Below are positions 34,702 through 45,606 of a DNA stretch of 64,000 bases, one piece after another; position 1 is the first letter of the stretch, and each line of letters begins with the position of its first letter. The position numbers and the translations under genes were made by a program. A model generated the notes under the pieces. That model was not told the origin of the DNA. It made no database searches and saw only the letters and a list, made by a program, of their open reading frames with translations. This DNA is from Phallus indusiatus (Eukaryota; Basidiomycota; Agaricomycetes; Phallales; Phallaceae), in NCBI GenBank assembly GCA_027605045.1, contig JAQFWX010000011.1:806001-870000 (forward strand). The letters are read 5' to 3'.

Positions 34702-37076
34702 GCAATGTTCTTGTCTTTGGAATCGTTCTCAAACATCGAGCTACTAGCATATTTGGAGAAGGTACGCTCACTTAGGCGGGCATTCCGAATCATGATGACT
34801 AATCCCATCGCCTTTATGTCGTCGGCTATTCTTTCACCTCACAGCAGCTCACAGCCGAGCCAAAGCTGTACCTATGAAGCCGTTGTTCCGAACGGCAGTC
34901 AGCAGACCGCTCGTCCGACAGTACGATTTCCGTGATGAAGCTTAAAGTTGAGCATATGGCGTTGAGATTTAAGCATGCTGTTAAGGTGTCATCTCAAGGT
35001 ATGAGAACATTTGTGTAGATCATTCTGGTTCTCGGTTATTTCAAAAACCAAATCTCAGCATAGCATTCGGTTGAATACTTTGATGTGTTCCTTTCTTGAA
35101 CAAACGGGATTCCAGACCATCCGTTTGAATCGCAAAACTCTTGGTAAGATCAAATCAGGTCGGAGGCTGGTTCAGACAAAGAAGAGCTTGCTGATGGCAT
35201 GATGGCCTGTCCGACCAATCTCGGAATGCGACTGTGTCCTTGTCCTGGACATGGGTGTACCCACCTTCGGGGGTTCGTCAATAAAATTAGTAAGACCACC
35301 ACCGGGTCATACGAGGTTCCCATTACATTTAAGTAGTACATATGAGCACAACATGAGCACAGCTGCGGCCTCCATCTGCGATAGCCGTCCTGAAAATTAA
35401 AGTTTATTAATTCTGTGTAGATAGTATTTATTAATGAAAGATGGATTCATCCCTGTATACGTCTAGCTCTCGGTGGTTCTTTACAATGCAGGGCCACGGA
35501 ATTCGCGATTGGGGCTGAACATCGAATGTATTGCACGGCGGTGAGAAATTAGATCCGACAGGGGAGCAGTTCAATATGAATCTTCTCCACTGTTCTTCTA
35601 CACCTCGTGCTCGACCTTGACAGCACAGGAACCACCAATCCCGTCTAGGATCTACCATATGAAATGTGCTCGCCGGCTGATGTATATTGGATATTATTTC
35701 ACCAACCTATGCGCAGATCAATCTGGAAATTTTAGACGTGTAATCAAAAGGGTAATATTCTCTCTTCATTTTTGAAAAACGGGGAAGACGACAGGCTTTT
35801 GTAGGAGGAAAAACCAGAAAATTGATATTGAGCGCGAGTGAGCCAGGAGTATCACCGTAAAGACCATATTCTTGAAATTTGTGAGAAAGCGGCAACGGAA
35901 ATGTTGAGCATGTAAATGTCAAATAATTTGCTCAAAATGATCATCAAGATCATCTATTGCACAGGGTAAGCCAAGTTTTATACATGATAGCGGTGCTTAT
36001 GAACCTGGCCTCCATAATGACGATAAGCTGGTAGGTCAGGGTGACACGCAGTGACGGCCGTGACGCGTGTGTATCGGTAACTCCGATCACGAAATGGAGT
36101 GCACGGCCGACACTTCGCCAATTGATACCACCCGCAATTGTTGTGAGGTATCTATGAGGGTCCGGCAGGACAGTCAACTAGATTTTGGGTATTTCTTTTT
36201 GAACTATAATTATCGCGACCCGAATTGATCAAAGCAAAAGGAAATATCCGGGATAGTAAATTTTAGCCAAAACGGTCGAAACTTTCTTTCTCCAATATTT
36301 ATCAATTTATCCTCACAGAATCCCAACTTTGGCAAGCGGCGTGGGTTCATTATTCGTCTGTAAGAAAGTCGAGACATTTTAGTGGGGCTTGTACAACATT
36401 GCAAGGGACTCCTATCCCATATGTTCCATACGGAGTTCAATAACAGCGATCTTCACCACGGCGTACGACCACCTAATGCCTAAAGCTGTTCAAAATCACT
36501 GGGCTCATAGTAATGACTCGTTCAAGCGATTCCGTGCTCCAGCGAAGGGGCCTGCACAACCAGAATTCGAGCTAAGAGCACTGGCTTGACTCGGCAGTCG
36601 GATACTTACGGGAACAATCAAAAGTAACAATTGCCCATTGGCCCCTTGAGTTTGTAAGTACCTGTCTCCTTAATAATCCTGTAATGTATGTTATCCAATT
36701 AGACAGATCGTTTTGCTCGGTGTATTCACCTGTCTTCCCATTGATGCTCGGAGTTCAAATCGACTGCCACTGTGAGAGCGCTCGGTATACAACAATCGCG
36801 AAGGCTGTTATCAAAACGTTCAAAGAATCTAGCCGGTTGTCCGGGCAAGAAATCAATCGCACTCCACTGGTGACGAGATGAACGGCTTCTCGCAGACACC
36901 TCGGGATCTGTTTGCCTATAAGTGGAACGCTTCGAGGGTTTTTTCTCGGTGCTCCCCCAGCCTTGGTTCCTTCCACCTTACTTTTGAACATCCCTCCTCG
37001 TCCCCTCATCCGTTCGCTTCTCCCTTTCTGAGCAACGGACCTCCACCCCCTCTCACTTCCTTCACATCAAGCACTC
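34702..37076. other. Gene-poor interval, weak minus-strand ORFs
   Basis: 2.4 kb between the divergent GCDH and TmpA-like genes, long for this window. It holds a few minus-strand open blocks (see 35431-36440) and otherwise no recognisable coding, RNA or repeat feature. The right end supplies the TmpA-like promoter, pyrimidine-rich near 36980-37060. Confidence 0.5.
35431..36440 (-). CDS. Doubtful ORF series or gene relic
   Basis: Four short open blocks follow each other on the minus strand: 36210-36440 (KLINIGERKFRPFWLKFTIP), 35950-36177 (LPDPHRYLTTIAGG), 35707-35922 (YGLYGDTPGSLALNINFLVF) and 35431-35658 (DPRRDWWFLCCQGRARG). Splice-like signals lie between some of them, but I could not build one continuous frame, and the order contains stops. 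They could be exons of an uncharacterised gene or a decayed copy. No family recognised. Confidence 0.2.
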
Positions 37077-39116
37077 ATGGCCACACTTCCTCGTCAGGAC
37101 GATGCAGAGAGAGGGACTCTCGAAAAGCCTCCAATCGTTATAGGAGATTCGGAAAAGCAATCGCTGGCCTCTCCCCCACCAACTGTCGCCGTTACTCTAT
37201 CCAAAGTAGACAAACCCAAACCGGCCAAAAAGAAAGTCAGCAAGTGGGTTCTGTGGAGGTTATGGTTCAACACGTATCGCAAGTTCTTCACATTCGTCAT
37301 GACACTAAATTTGATCGGTGTCGTACTTGCTGCCACCGGACACTTCCCATATGCTCGCAAATACACGGGTGCGTTGGTACTAGGGAATCTGTATGCTGCC
37401 ATTCTTGTTCGAAATGAGCTCTTCGGGAGGTTTTTATATCTGTTTGTAAATACTTTCTTTGCTAAAGTAAGTTGACTGCTTCAGCTTTCATTTGTCTTTT
37501 ACGGAGATTGACTTGATGTATAGTGGACCCCATTATGGTGGAGATTAACGTGCACCTCCGTTCTTCAACATCTCGGTGGTATTCATTCAGGATGCGCGAC
37601 TTCGGGTTTCATCTGGCTTGTCTTCAAGGTTACGTGAGTACAGGGAAGCTCATAGCTCGAAAAACAATACATAATATTTCCGTTTTAGGGAGGTTATTAT
37701 CGACCGCGCCAATAATCATGAAGCCACTATTGTAATGGGCGTCATAACGAACGTCCTTATATTTATTAGTGTTCTCAGTGCGTTCCCCTGGCTCAGAAAT
37801 AATTTCCACAACATATTCGAAAGGCACCATCGCTTCATTGGATGGTAAGTTCTTTCAGCTGTCAGGGAACTTCATTGCGAAACTTAACTTCGCCACAGGC
37901 TCGGATTAATTACGACTTGGATATTTGTAAGACTTCCGAATTTTCATTTCCGAATCGCATCTCATTTTTTGCAGGTCATATTATCTGACAGCTACGATCC
38001 AGTGACCAAAAAGTGGGATCCCTCTGGCAAGGTCATCGTTGGAGATCAACAATTTTGGTTTGCTATTGGGATGACCACATTGTGAGCGATTTTCTGTTTC
38101 TTCAGATTTTCTCAGAGTCCTTATCCTCTCTTTTAGCATTGTTATCCCCTGGCTTACTGTCAGAGAAGTCCCTGTTGATATCGAGCTTGTACGTTTTTCG
38201 CTGATACACTTTTCGGAACTTATATTTACTGTTATCTGCAGCCTTCACCGAAAGTGGCAATTATTCGGTTTAAGCGAGGAATGCAACAAGGTCTTCTCGG
38301 TCGTATCAGCAGGTCTTCTATCATGGAATATCATGCATTCGGTATCATTAGGTGTGTATATCTCGACCTAACGTACGGAAAAATCAGAAATAACCTTACT
38401 TTCTTTAGTGAGGGAAAGCACGCCAAATACCACTATTTGATTTGTGGTGTGCAGGGTGATTTCACACGTAGTCTGGTTAATGATCCGCCCCGAACGCTTT
38501 GGACTCGTGAATTGAAATTCGCCGGCGTTTCAAATACATCAACGCTATATACGTACGTATTTGCATTCACTTCGTCCTGACTCGTTTGATAACGTTTTTC
38601 ACAGACGAGGAATCCGTGTTTGCACTGGTACTGGGCTTGGCGCTGCCCTATCAACGTGTCTTCAAAGTCCCAATTGGTAAGCTTTTTTCTCAGACCGAGA
38701 TTTGGGTTCGAGAGTTAATTTCCTTTATAGGTATCTGATCTGGATTGGTTCAGACCAGGAAAAGGTAAGGCCCAATCCGAATTTTCGTATTGCTATCATT
38801 TCTAAATGCCGCATTTTCATTAGACATTTGGACCTACTATTTCCGGCTTGATCCATCGTCATATGGGGCCAGAACGCTTGTGCCTATGGGACTCAAAACA
38901 AAGAGGAGGGCGTCCAGATGTTATGAAATTAGTAAAAGAAGCGTATGCGTATTGGAAAGCCGAAGGTTTGGTTCTCCATCAAAGGATTATCATCGTATAC
39001 TAACACTATTCGTTGCAGTTGTTTTTATCACTTCCAATTACCAAGGAAATTCTGAGATAATGCAAGGCTGTAAAGAAGCGGGTATCCCTGCATTTGGCAC
39101 GCTTTGGGACTTCTGA
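37077..39116 (+). CDS. TmpA-like integral membrane flavoprotein
   Basis: Resembles the fungal TmpA family (Aspergillus transmembrane flavoprotein linked to sporulation signalling), whose C-terminal half looks like a ferric-reductase NAD(P)-binding module. The Lys/Pro-rich cytosolic N-terminus is followed by several TM helices (FFTFVMTLNLIGVVLAATGH, LGNLYAAILVRN, then WTPLWWRLTCTS, TNVLIFISVLSAF, FWFAIGMTT). Next come PSPKVAIIRFKRGMQQGLLG, HYLICGVQGDFTRSLV, and a glycine-rich nucleotide-binding turn, VCTGTGLGAALS. The end is GIPAFGTLWDF at 39116. About eight introns, the first after 37466. The family is assigned by overall pattern; the reaction is unknown. Confidence 0.75.
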
Positions 39117-39940
39117 AAACCCACTTTTGTTTTGTTTATGTTTATTTTTTGAGTGTTTTGAGGAGTTCTCAGCATTTGCAGGCAGGCGTCAGAAATTGCT
39201 CCATTCTGATTAATAGAAACCCATCTATTTATACTTTATTAATAGTCTTCGCAATTAATATCTCGGGTGCTTTGTCCATCCCTTTTGTTTTATTATCCGA
39301 ATCTCAAGGACTCCCAGCTCTTCCCCCTAGTATCCAGCATATTTTTAGAGATATTGACAGTTTTCTTTGTACTAGTTAACTAGGAAAATATCATTTCTGC
39401 ATTGTGCATGTATCATGATTTCAAAGGCTCGCGTAGCTATGAGCAGCGCTGTTCAAAAATAATAAATAATATCAAGCCGCTTCAGCTTGAAGCGGTGATC
39501 ACGGAGATCAAATGCACGTCGAGATCTTTCAACTGCAAGAAAAAATACTGCGGTGCGCAGCATTCAATTTGTGGCGCTGCGACTGGGGACAAAAATTACC
39601 TTTAATGTCCAACAGGAATTGGTTGATTTTGGACATCTTGGGCCGCGAACTAAATCGTACAGTATAATGAAAAATAGCGATCATTGATCTTGACTGGCCA
39701 CTAGTTTACTATGGATTCCATATTTATTCCTGTGTTTTTCCAAGGATCCGCCTAATTATAATTCCGAAAAAAATCGTTTCTGTACCTTCAATCATTGACT
39801 ACATTGTGCGTTTTTTGTGCCCTGTGTGATTATTTGCCAGGTTTATATACTATATCACGGTGAATTTACCACCAGTGTCACGGTTCGGCGCACAAAGCGT
39901 GGGAGCTCGCTGCCGCCACCTGCCAGTGGCTCTGTCTCGG
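39117..39940. other. Intergenic, AT-rich
   Basis: 824 bp upstream of REX2. AT-rich with two short incidental open frames (39104-39379, 39402-39605) that show no family features. It should contain the REX2 promoter. Confidence 0.5.
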
Positions 39941-41202
39941 ATGCAGAGTTGTTGCGGCTTCCCGTTACAATTTCGGAGGACTCGATATCTTCACTGGCCC
40001 AGAACTGTTCCGAGATTCGTATCGACAATGTCATCATATCGTCCTGCATTACGATTCGAAGATGGTCCTTTGGTATGGATCGACTGCGAAATGACAGGTC
40101 TTGATCCCCAGAAACATAAAATTATTGGTTTGTAGTACCCTCTTTTGTCTTCATTTCTAACAACATCTGGCTGATATGTCTCAGAAATTGCAGTCATCAT
40201 TACAAACGGCAATCTTGAGCCTGTGTGAGTCAACCTTCCTGTTCTGTTTGCCTTCAGATATCAATAACCAGAGTGAAATAGTGATCAAGGAGTCAATTAT
40301 GTGATTAAAACAGACAAAAAGGATTTAGACATGTTCGAAACCCTTTCCATCATTATCTATCACAGAATATTGAATGACGTCGTACAGGATGGATGCTTGG
40401 TGTGTCAATCAACATGGATCTGTACGTTCGACGAATCGGTGATCGTGCATTGCATTTTGAAGAAGTCATTTCAGTCCGGACTTACCAAGGCTTGCTTGGA
40501 ATCACCCCATTCTCATGAATTTGTAAATTCTTCAGTCTTGGCTTATATTAAACGTTGGATTCCTGCTCCACGCGTGGGCGTACTGGCAGGAAACAGCGTT
40601 CATGCAGACAAAGCGTTCCTGAAGGTACATTCACCTGCTATCATAGGTTTAAATTCTTTGTCATTAGATTAGCTCTCAAATAATGACTCACATGGAACTT
40701 AGACTGGTTGCACTATAGGTTCGTTGCTAACTGCCGCTTAGCCTTCCTCAAAGTATTTGATTTATTGGTTTTCACGCCCGAAACAGGATTGTAGGCAAGT
40801 AATTCTATCTAGTTTGTGTGTGATACACTGACATAAAACACTAGACGTATCTTCGATCAAAGTCAACTTTTTACTAGGTTCTAATTTATAGTGCTGACGC
40901 CATCTGCAATCTAGGAGCTGACCCGTAGATGGTACCCTTCGGCTCTAAGCGATTCAAGGAAAGAAATCTGCAGCCATCGGTAGTTATTATTCCAATGAGC
41001 TTTATGGTTTTCGCTCGTTGATATTCCGAACATAGTGCTTTGGATGACATAAAAGGTTCTATACGGGGTGAGCCATAATTTACTACCTCAATCTTAGCTG
41101 GATATCCACGCCTTCCTAGAACTTAAGTGGTATAGAGACAACATTTTTGTTAGTCCTGCGAACTTGCAGACCGGCCTCGCTAGCAAAAGAAGCACTGCCT
41201 AG
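39941..41202 (+). CDS. REX2: Oligoribonuclease, REX2-type 3'-5' exonuclease
   Basis: DEDDh exonuclease that clears short RNA oligomers, mainly mitochondrial in yeast. Eleven exons (core start 40028): to 40127, 40185-40224, 40282-40332, 40388-40421, 40475-40646, 40703-40718, 40787-40794, 40845-40861, 40915-40979, 41036-41067, 41120-41202; the sum of 618 nt gives 205 aa. Motifs: LVWIDCEMTGLDPQKHKIIE, WCVNQHGSSGLTKACLESPH, VLAGNSVHADKAFL, DWLHYRIVDVSSIKELTRRW, SHRALDDIKGSI, ELKWYRDNIFVSP. All DEDDh residues are present. Exons 6-8 are 16, 8 and 17 nt, and the intron after exon 7 is GC-AG. From the ATG at 39941 there are 29 extra Arg-rich, acid-free residues, a likely mitochondrial presequence. 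Confidence 0.92.
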
Positions 41203-44200
41203 TATATTGTTTACTTGCTGTGGCTCCGAAACTCAGGCTGAAGTTGTTAGTATATTGGGTTTGGGAGGTTACGTTTTTAGGAAGTTTTTTATCTTACATG
41301 ACTTAATTATGTTTAGCTAGTGATCTAAATTGAAAACTTTGAATATCAATGTCATAAATGTGAATGTGGCTGACAGACTTATCACTTGGGCTCGATGATT
41401 TCGTTCAGGTTCACGCTATTAAGCTGCAAGTCAATAATGAGTGCTTTAGTTAGAACTCACTTTTGAGAGTTTTCCGAGCTATTTATCTAGGTTGAAGTCG
41501 GGGGCGCGTCGCTGGCACTGGACAGAAGACCCGGAACCGACTCAGCCGCGATTGGGTTGACGTGGCCGTGTGACTGTGACTATCACGCAAGTTCACCGTT
41601 GGCAACTTCAATTTGGCACCGCGTCGATGGCGACTTGAATATTATTATTATTATAAGGCAGGCTCTTCCGTCATAACCGTTTAAATGATTTACGCTATCC
41701 ATCGGAACTGTGATCTGGTATGGACAAAATTTTAATGTTTCTGTATTCCCCACATCATTTTATTGTTTTACCTTAGGTGCTACAAAGTTTCTGCCGTGAA
41801 GCCAGATCTATAAATGGCTGAGAATAGTCTAATAGTCGCGTCCCATGAATTTCCAATTCTTTGAAGGTCTAATGGTAGTATATCTTGTGGGTTTCCATTG
41901 ACACATAAGCACTCGGTCTATGATCACAACACGTGGACTTCCAAATGCGCGAACACGTCAAGGCCGTCGATTTCCTAAACGAATGTGCTGCTTCCTAGTA
42001 TTCCTAGAGCATGTGCTAGCATATGCCATTACCACCAGCCGTCGTTATTTTGTTTTTGACACAAATGCCGGCGCTCTGAGCGGGAAGGCGGGAAGAGGCT
42101 CAACCTAAGACTTGAGGGTTAAGCTTGAAGCCTCCATTCGTATGTATCTGTCCTTTCGAGTATCCACGATGATATACCAAAGCCGTTTTATACTGTTCAA
42201 CGTGGAAACTAATTCAACTTATCCTTTTGAGCCAATCTAAGGCAAGATGCTCAAGGCCAACTGCAGTTGGCCCAAAGTAAATCGGCTCCCTGAGAGTCTT
42301 AAATCCGCATGCAGATTCAGAAACCTTAAATTGTCGAAACAAGAAGACCAGCGGATCAATACCTTTGAAAGGAATTGAGGGGACAGGCTAATGCTATCGA
42401 GGTTATTTGATAGCACGTGTCAAGAATTTCGTCAGGTAGGATAACTTATATGATGACGTGGTCTGATCTTCATTTCCGTCATCTCAAGAGGTACTTCAAA
42501 TTCGTCCGAATTTGAGGTGAGCATATGATTGAGCTGGATACTAAGCATACGACGTATTCACTCAATTGACCCCTAACGATAACCCGCATTTAGGTTTGGG
42601 CCGTTACTGAATCCATACCTAATCGAACCATACGTCTTATATCTAACACGTGCTCATATCGTAGATAACAATACTCAAGGAGCGCTATTCTAACGTCCTT
42701 TTATCACACAGTATCTCTTAAATTTGCCTCTATCACTATTCCCGAACTCCTTTTCAAAAGTCGTCTAGTAGGTTTCCCCCACTATTTATCCTTGCATTGT
42801 ACTATTATTAAACCAACTCAAAAGGATTCCGTTGACCTCTCTCCCAGAACCCTTTATCCCAACCGACTCAATGAATCAGATGAGTTATCAAACTTTGAGG
42901 GGAGAGTATCATGATAGTTTCATGTATATCTTACAAGGTACGTCTACACATTATATTCCACGTGCCGTGTTGCGAGTTACACTGACACCCTTGGTTCACA
43001 CATGCTTCTCTCCTGTAAAAAAAGATAATAGCCAGGTACAAGGATTTTCCTGGGATAGACTCCCGATTGTGAATGCCTCGGTTTACTCACGATCCTTTAG
43101 TCTATTGGTATAAGGCCACGCGATCTTCGCCCGTTGCAATAACATGTCAGGACTCGAGACAATTTATTGCTCAGATATCCGCAATAAATGGTCGGAGTCT
43201 TCTCAAATAATTTCTGATTATTTTGCGTCGGATCAGCTATTCGGTCACTTCGAAGGCTGCTGCATTTCCATCACATTTGGGATCAACTTTGTCGCTGAGA
43301 TCGAACGTCGATAAGCAGGGGACAACGATAACTCCCAGATGAAATTTGTTTCCACAACTATACACTATGCTTTCCGTCTCATTTTGCGAACTACGCTGTG
43401 GTGTATCCACTCTTCATATACACCGCCTACAACCTGTTTATCAGTTCACTCATAGCCAATCACCAGTAGTCGACTTGTACTGGCCGCCGTCTTGTAGGTG
43501 ATTTTGAATTTCCCTCACGTCATTTGAAACGCTTGTATCTCCCGCATAGTTATTCTTCTGTTATATGTCAAGGATCATGCTCTGGGTGAAGACCAATGCC
43601 AATCCTCAACTGTACCCCTCGATGAACAGATAATCTAGTAGTAACACCACGGCGTTATGACATGGCTACGTCATCCGGGGTACGCTATCCCGGAATTCTA
43701 TTACCCAATCCTTTCCGAGTTCATTTTGTTTTTAGTTATCTAGGCCTTCCGTCTCATAGGTATCCTTATGCCTTCGGAATACCATTGAGTGGTTCCTTTT
43801 CAGTTAAGTAACAGAAGGGTTCCGTAAGATAGTCGATAACCCCAATCTATTCATCCTCTTCTTGACGATAAGCTTGTCCGTCTTCATACGCTTCATATGT
43901 GGTCTGAATGTACAGCAGGTAGCCCAAGCCGTGTGGCGCTCCGTGGCGTTCCGTTTTACTCATGAATTTGGAGTTGAACATTGCCTTGGTTAAATTCGAC
44001 TATAAAGCGCTATACTATAATACGCCAAAAACGTTCAGTCGATGCCTTGGCAACAATTTAGCGATATAAATGATTCATATAACTGTCTTTCAAAAAAAAA
44101 TTGTAAAGTAACGCCTGGCAATGGGGCTCGCGGAACTTTGTCTCTACTTTGAATTCACCAAGTGAAGCCTGTCTATGAAAATGAATAAAAACATCCTTGT

Positions 44201-44479
44201 TCAAAACTATTTTTGACTAGTTCTAGTGGCTGTAACTAGGTTATTAATACTGTAACACAGGAATGCTTTACACGTATATACTGAGCGTTGAACGGAAGCC
44301 GAGAACGCTGCTTCGGTTAAAGCATTCTACTCGGCTTCTTTTTGAACTTCTCAGCTATTGTACTATGAAGTCTTGAGAAGTCTGAAAGGGACATCCGGAA
44401 TATAAAAATATGAAAGACACGACATCATTAAGCATCGATTTCGAATATACAAAGCTGTATAAAAACGTTAGCATAATAA
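41203..44479. other. Gene-poor block, left part
   Basis: 3.3 kb without any convincing gene. Short frames exist (41920-42108, 42832-43113, and about 57 codons from an ATG near 43144) but carry no recognisable motif. No tRNA, rRNA or terminal repeats of a transposon were seen by eye. A cluster of inverted repeats sits at 44261-44338. It may be degraded repeat sequence (inference). Confidence 0.5.
44261..44338. repeat. Crossing inverted-repeat cluster
   Basis: A perfect 10-bp pair, GAATGCTTTA (44261-44270) with TAAAGCATTC (44318-44327), overlaps a perfect 9-bp pair, GAAGCCGAG (44295-44303) with CTCGGCTTC (44330-44338). A 6-bp pair AGCGTT/AACGCT (44284-44289, 44304-44309) lies inside. As RNA the two longer helices would cross in pseudoknot order. 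Confidence 0.7.
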
Positions 44480-45606
44480 TCAGTAACAGCTAAATCCTTT
44501 ACCGAATTTCAAAATAGCTAGTCCCGAATTCTGAATGTGCTCAGAGAGATGAAATTTGAAAATTTTAAATACCGTCGGTATCTGACTGAATCGTATAACG
44601 GGATTCCTTTGAATATGCACCGTCGACTCCGCGCCGGACGTACTATGAGTCCGAGCGGATTCAAGGTGGACGTCAACATTTATTGACACGTCAATGTCGA
44701 AAACTCGTTAATTCATCGAATTCGGTATACAAGTGAATACAAGCTGAAAAGTGCATGAACACTAATTATTGGACACTTGACGAAGTTGCTTGGGACAGAA
44801 GACGGTCGTAATACATATTTGGAAATAACATTCTCAGTCGGAAAAACAGTAGATGTGCCATCAGGAATATTTATTACTGACCTTCCGAGAGGGTGAAATC
44901 AGGTCTTACGGTCATTCAGGTTGATGGGTTGGAGTGATCGTCGAATGACGGAAAAACTGCGCACTAACATTGAAAAAAGAAGACGATGACTTCAGTGGCG
45001 AAAAGAATATTTTGGATAGGTTAACATGAGAAGGAAATACTTACATGACCATCAAATTGGAATCCTTGATAAGTGGTATGACGTCCAATCCTTTATGGGC
45101 GCTCGGGGAAAGTTAGGAGGGCACGGTATTGTTGATTTCTGGTAAGACGCCCTCTATAATATATGTGGTAGTAGCGCATTTGGAAACCATGGTTAAGATT
45201 TTCTGTACGTCTAGTGATTTTCCCAACACAAGTAAACGGTCAGGTGATTGCGCAGAAATTTCTTCTTGCAGTGTCAAGCTATAAAAAAAAAGCCAAGCAC
45301 TGCCATCCAATAACAAAAGGAATAGAAGAAAAAAGGAAGGGATGCCAGTGTCAAGGAGGCTAAGATCAATTTGCCTTCGCTGGGAAAGTATGTGCACGGA
45401 AACTCCTCGGTTGATCGTTGATCTGTGATAACCTTGAAAACATCTTTCGAGGTAACCATAGCGCGCGAATTGTATATAACTGCACCTGGCTTTGACGAAG
45501 TTCGCCCAGACCATCCGTGCAGCACTGTGGGAGCGGTGGTTAGCCCTATAGATAGACCTCCCATTTTGAAAACTATGAATTGCTGTAGATGGCATTGAAC
45601 GATCAT
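44480..45606 (-). CDS. Doubtful uncharacterised multi-exon gene
   Basis: Minus-strand blocks that look coding: from an ATG at 45606, MIVQCHLQQFIVFKMGGLS and SGRTSSKPGAVIYNSRAM; then LTLQEEISAQSPDRLLVLG and KILTMVSKCATTTYIIEG; then GLDVIPLIKDSNLMVM before a GTAAGT donor; further on SVINIPDGTSTVFPTENVI; and finally FDIDVSINVDVHLESARTHS and KIFKFHLSEHIQNSGLAI, ending at 44480. Composition and splice-like signals support a real gene with several introns, but joins remain uncertain and at least two in-frame stops have to be spliced out. No family recognised. It is the only coding-like unit in the 41.2-49.6 kb block. It may be a decayed gene. Confidence 0.35.

Noticed and set aside
36878..37417. 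179-codon plus-strand ORF overlapping the TmpA-like first exon
   Set aside because: Out-of-frame shadow of the true exon from 37077.
37077..39116. Ferric reductase or NADPH oxidase proper
   Set aside because: The paired haem-binding histidines expected in the TM helices are not evident, and the C-terminal pattern is closer to the TmpA family.
40680..40980. REX2 as a truncated pseudogene
   Set aside because: The first reading suggested that the C-terminus was lost, but micro-exons recover DVSSIK, RRWYP, HRALDD and ELKWYR in phase.
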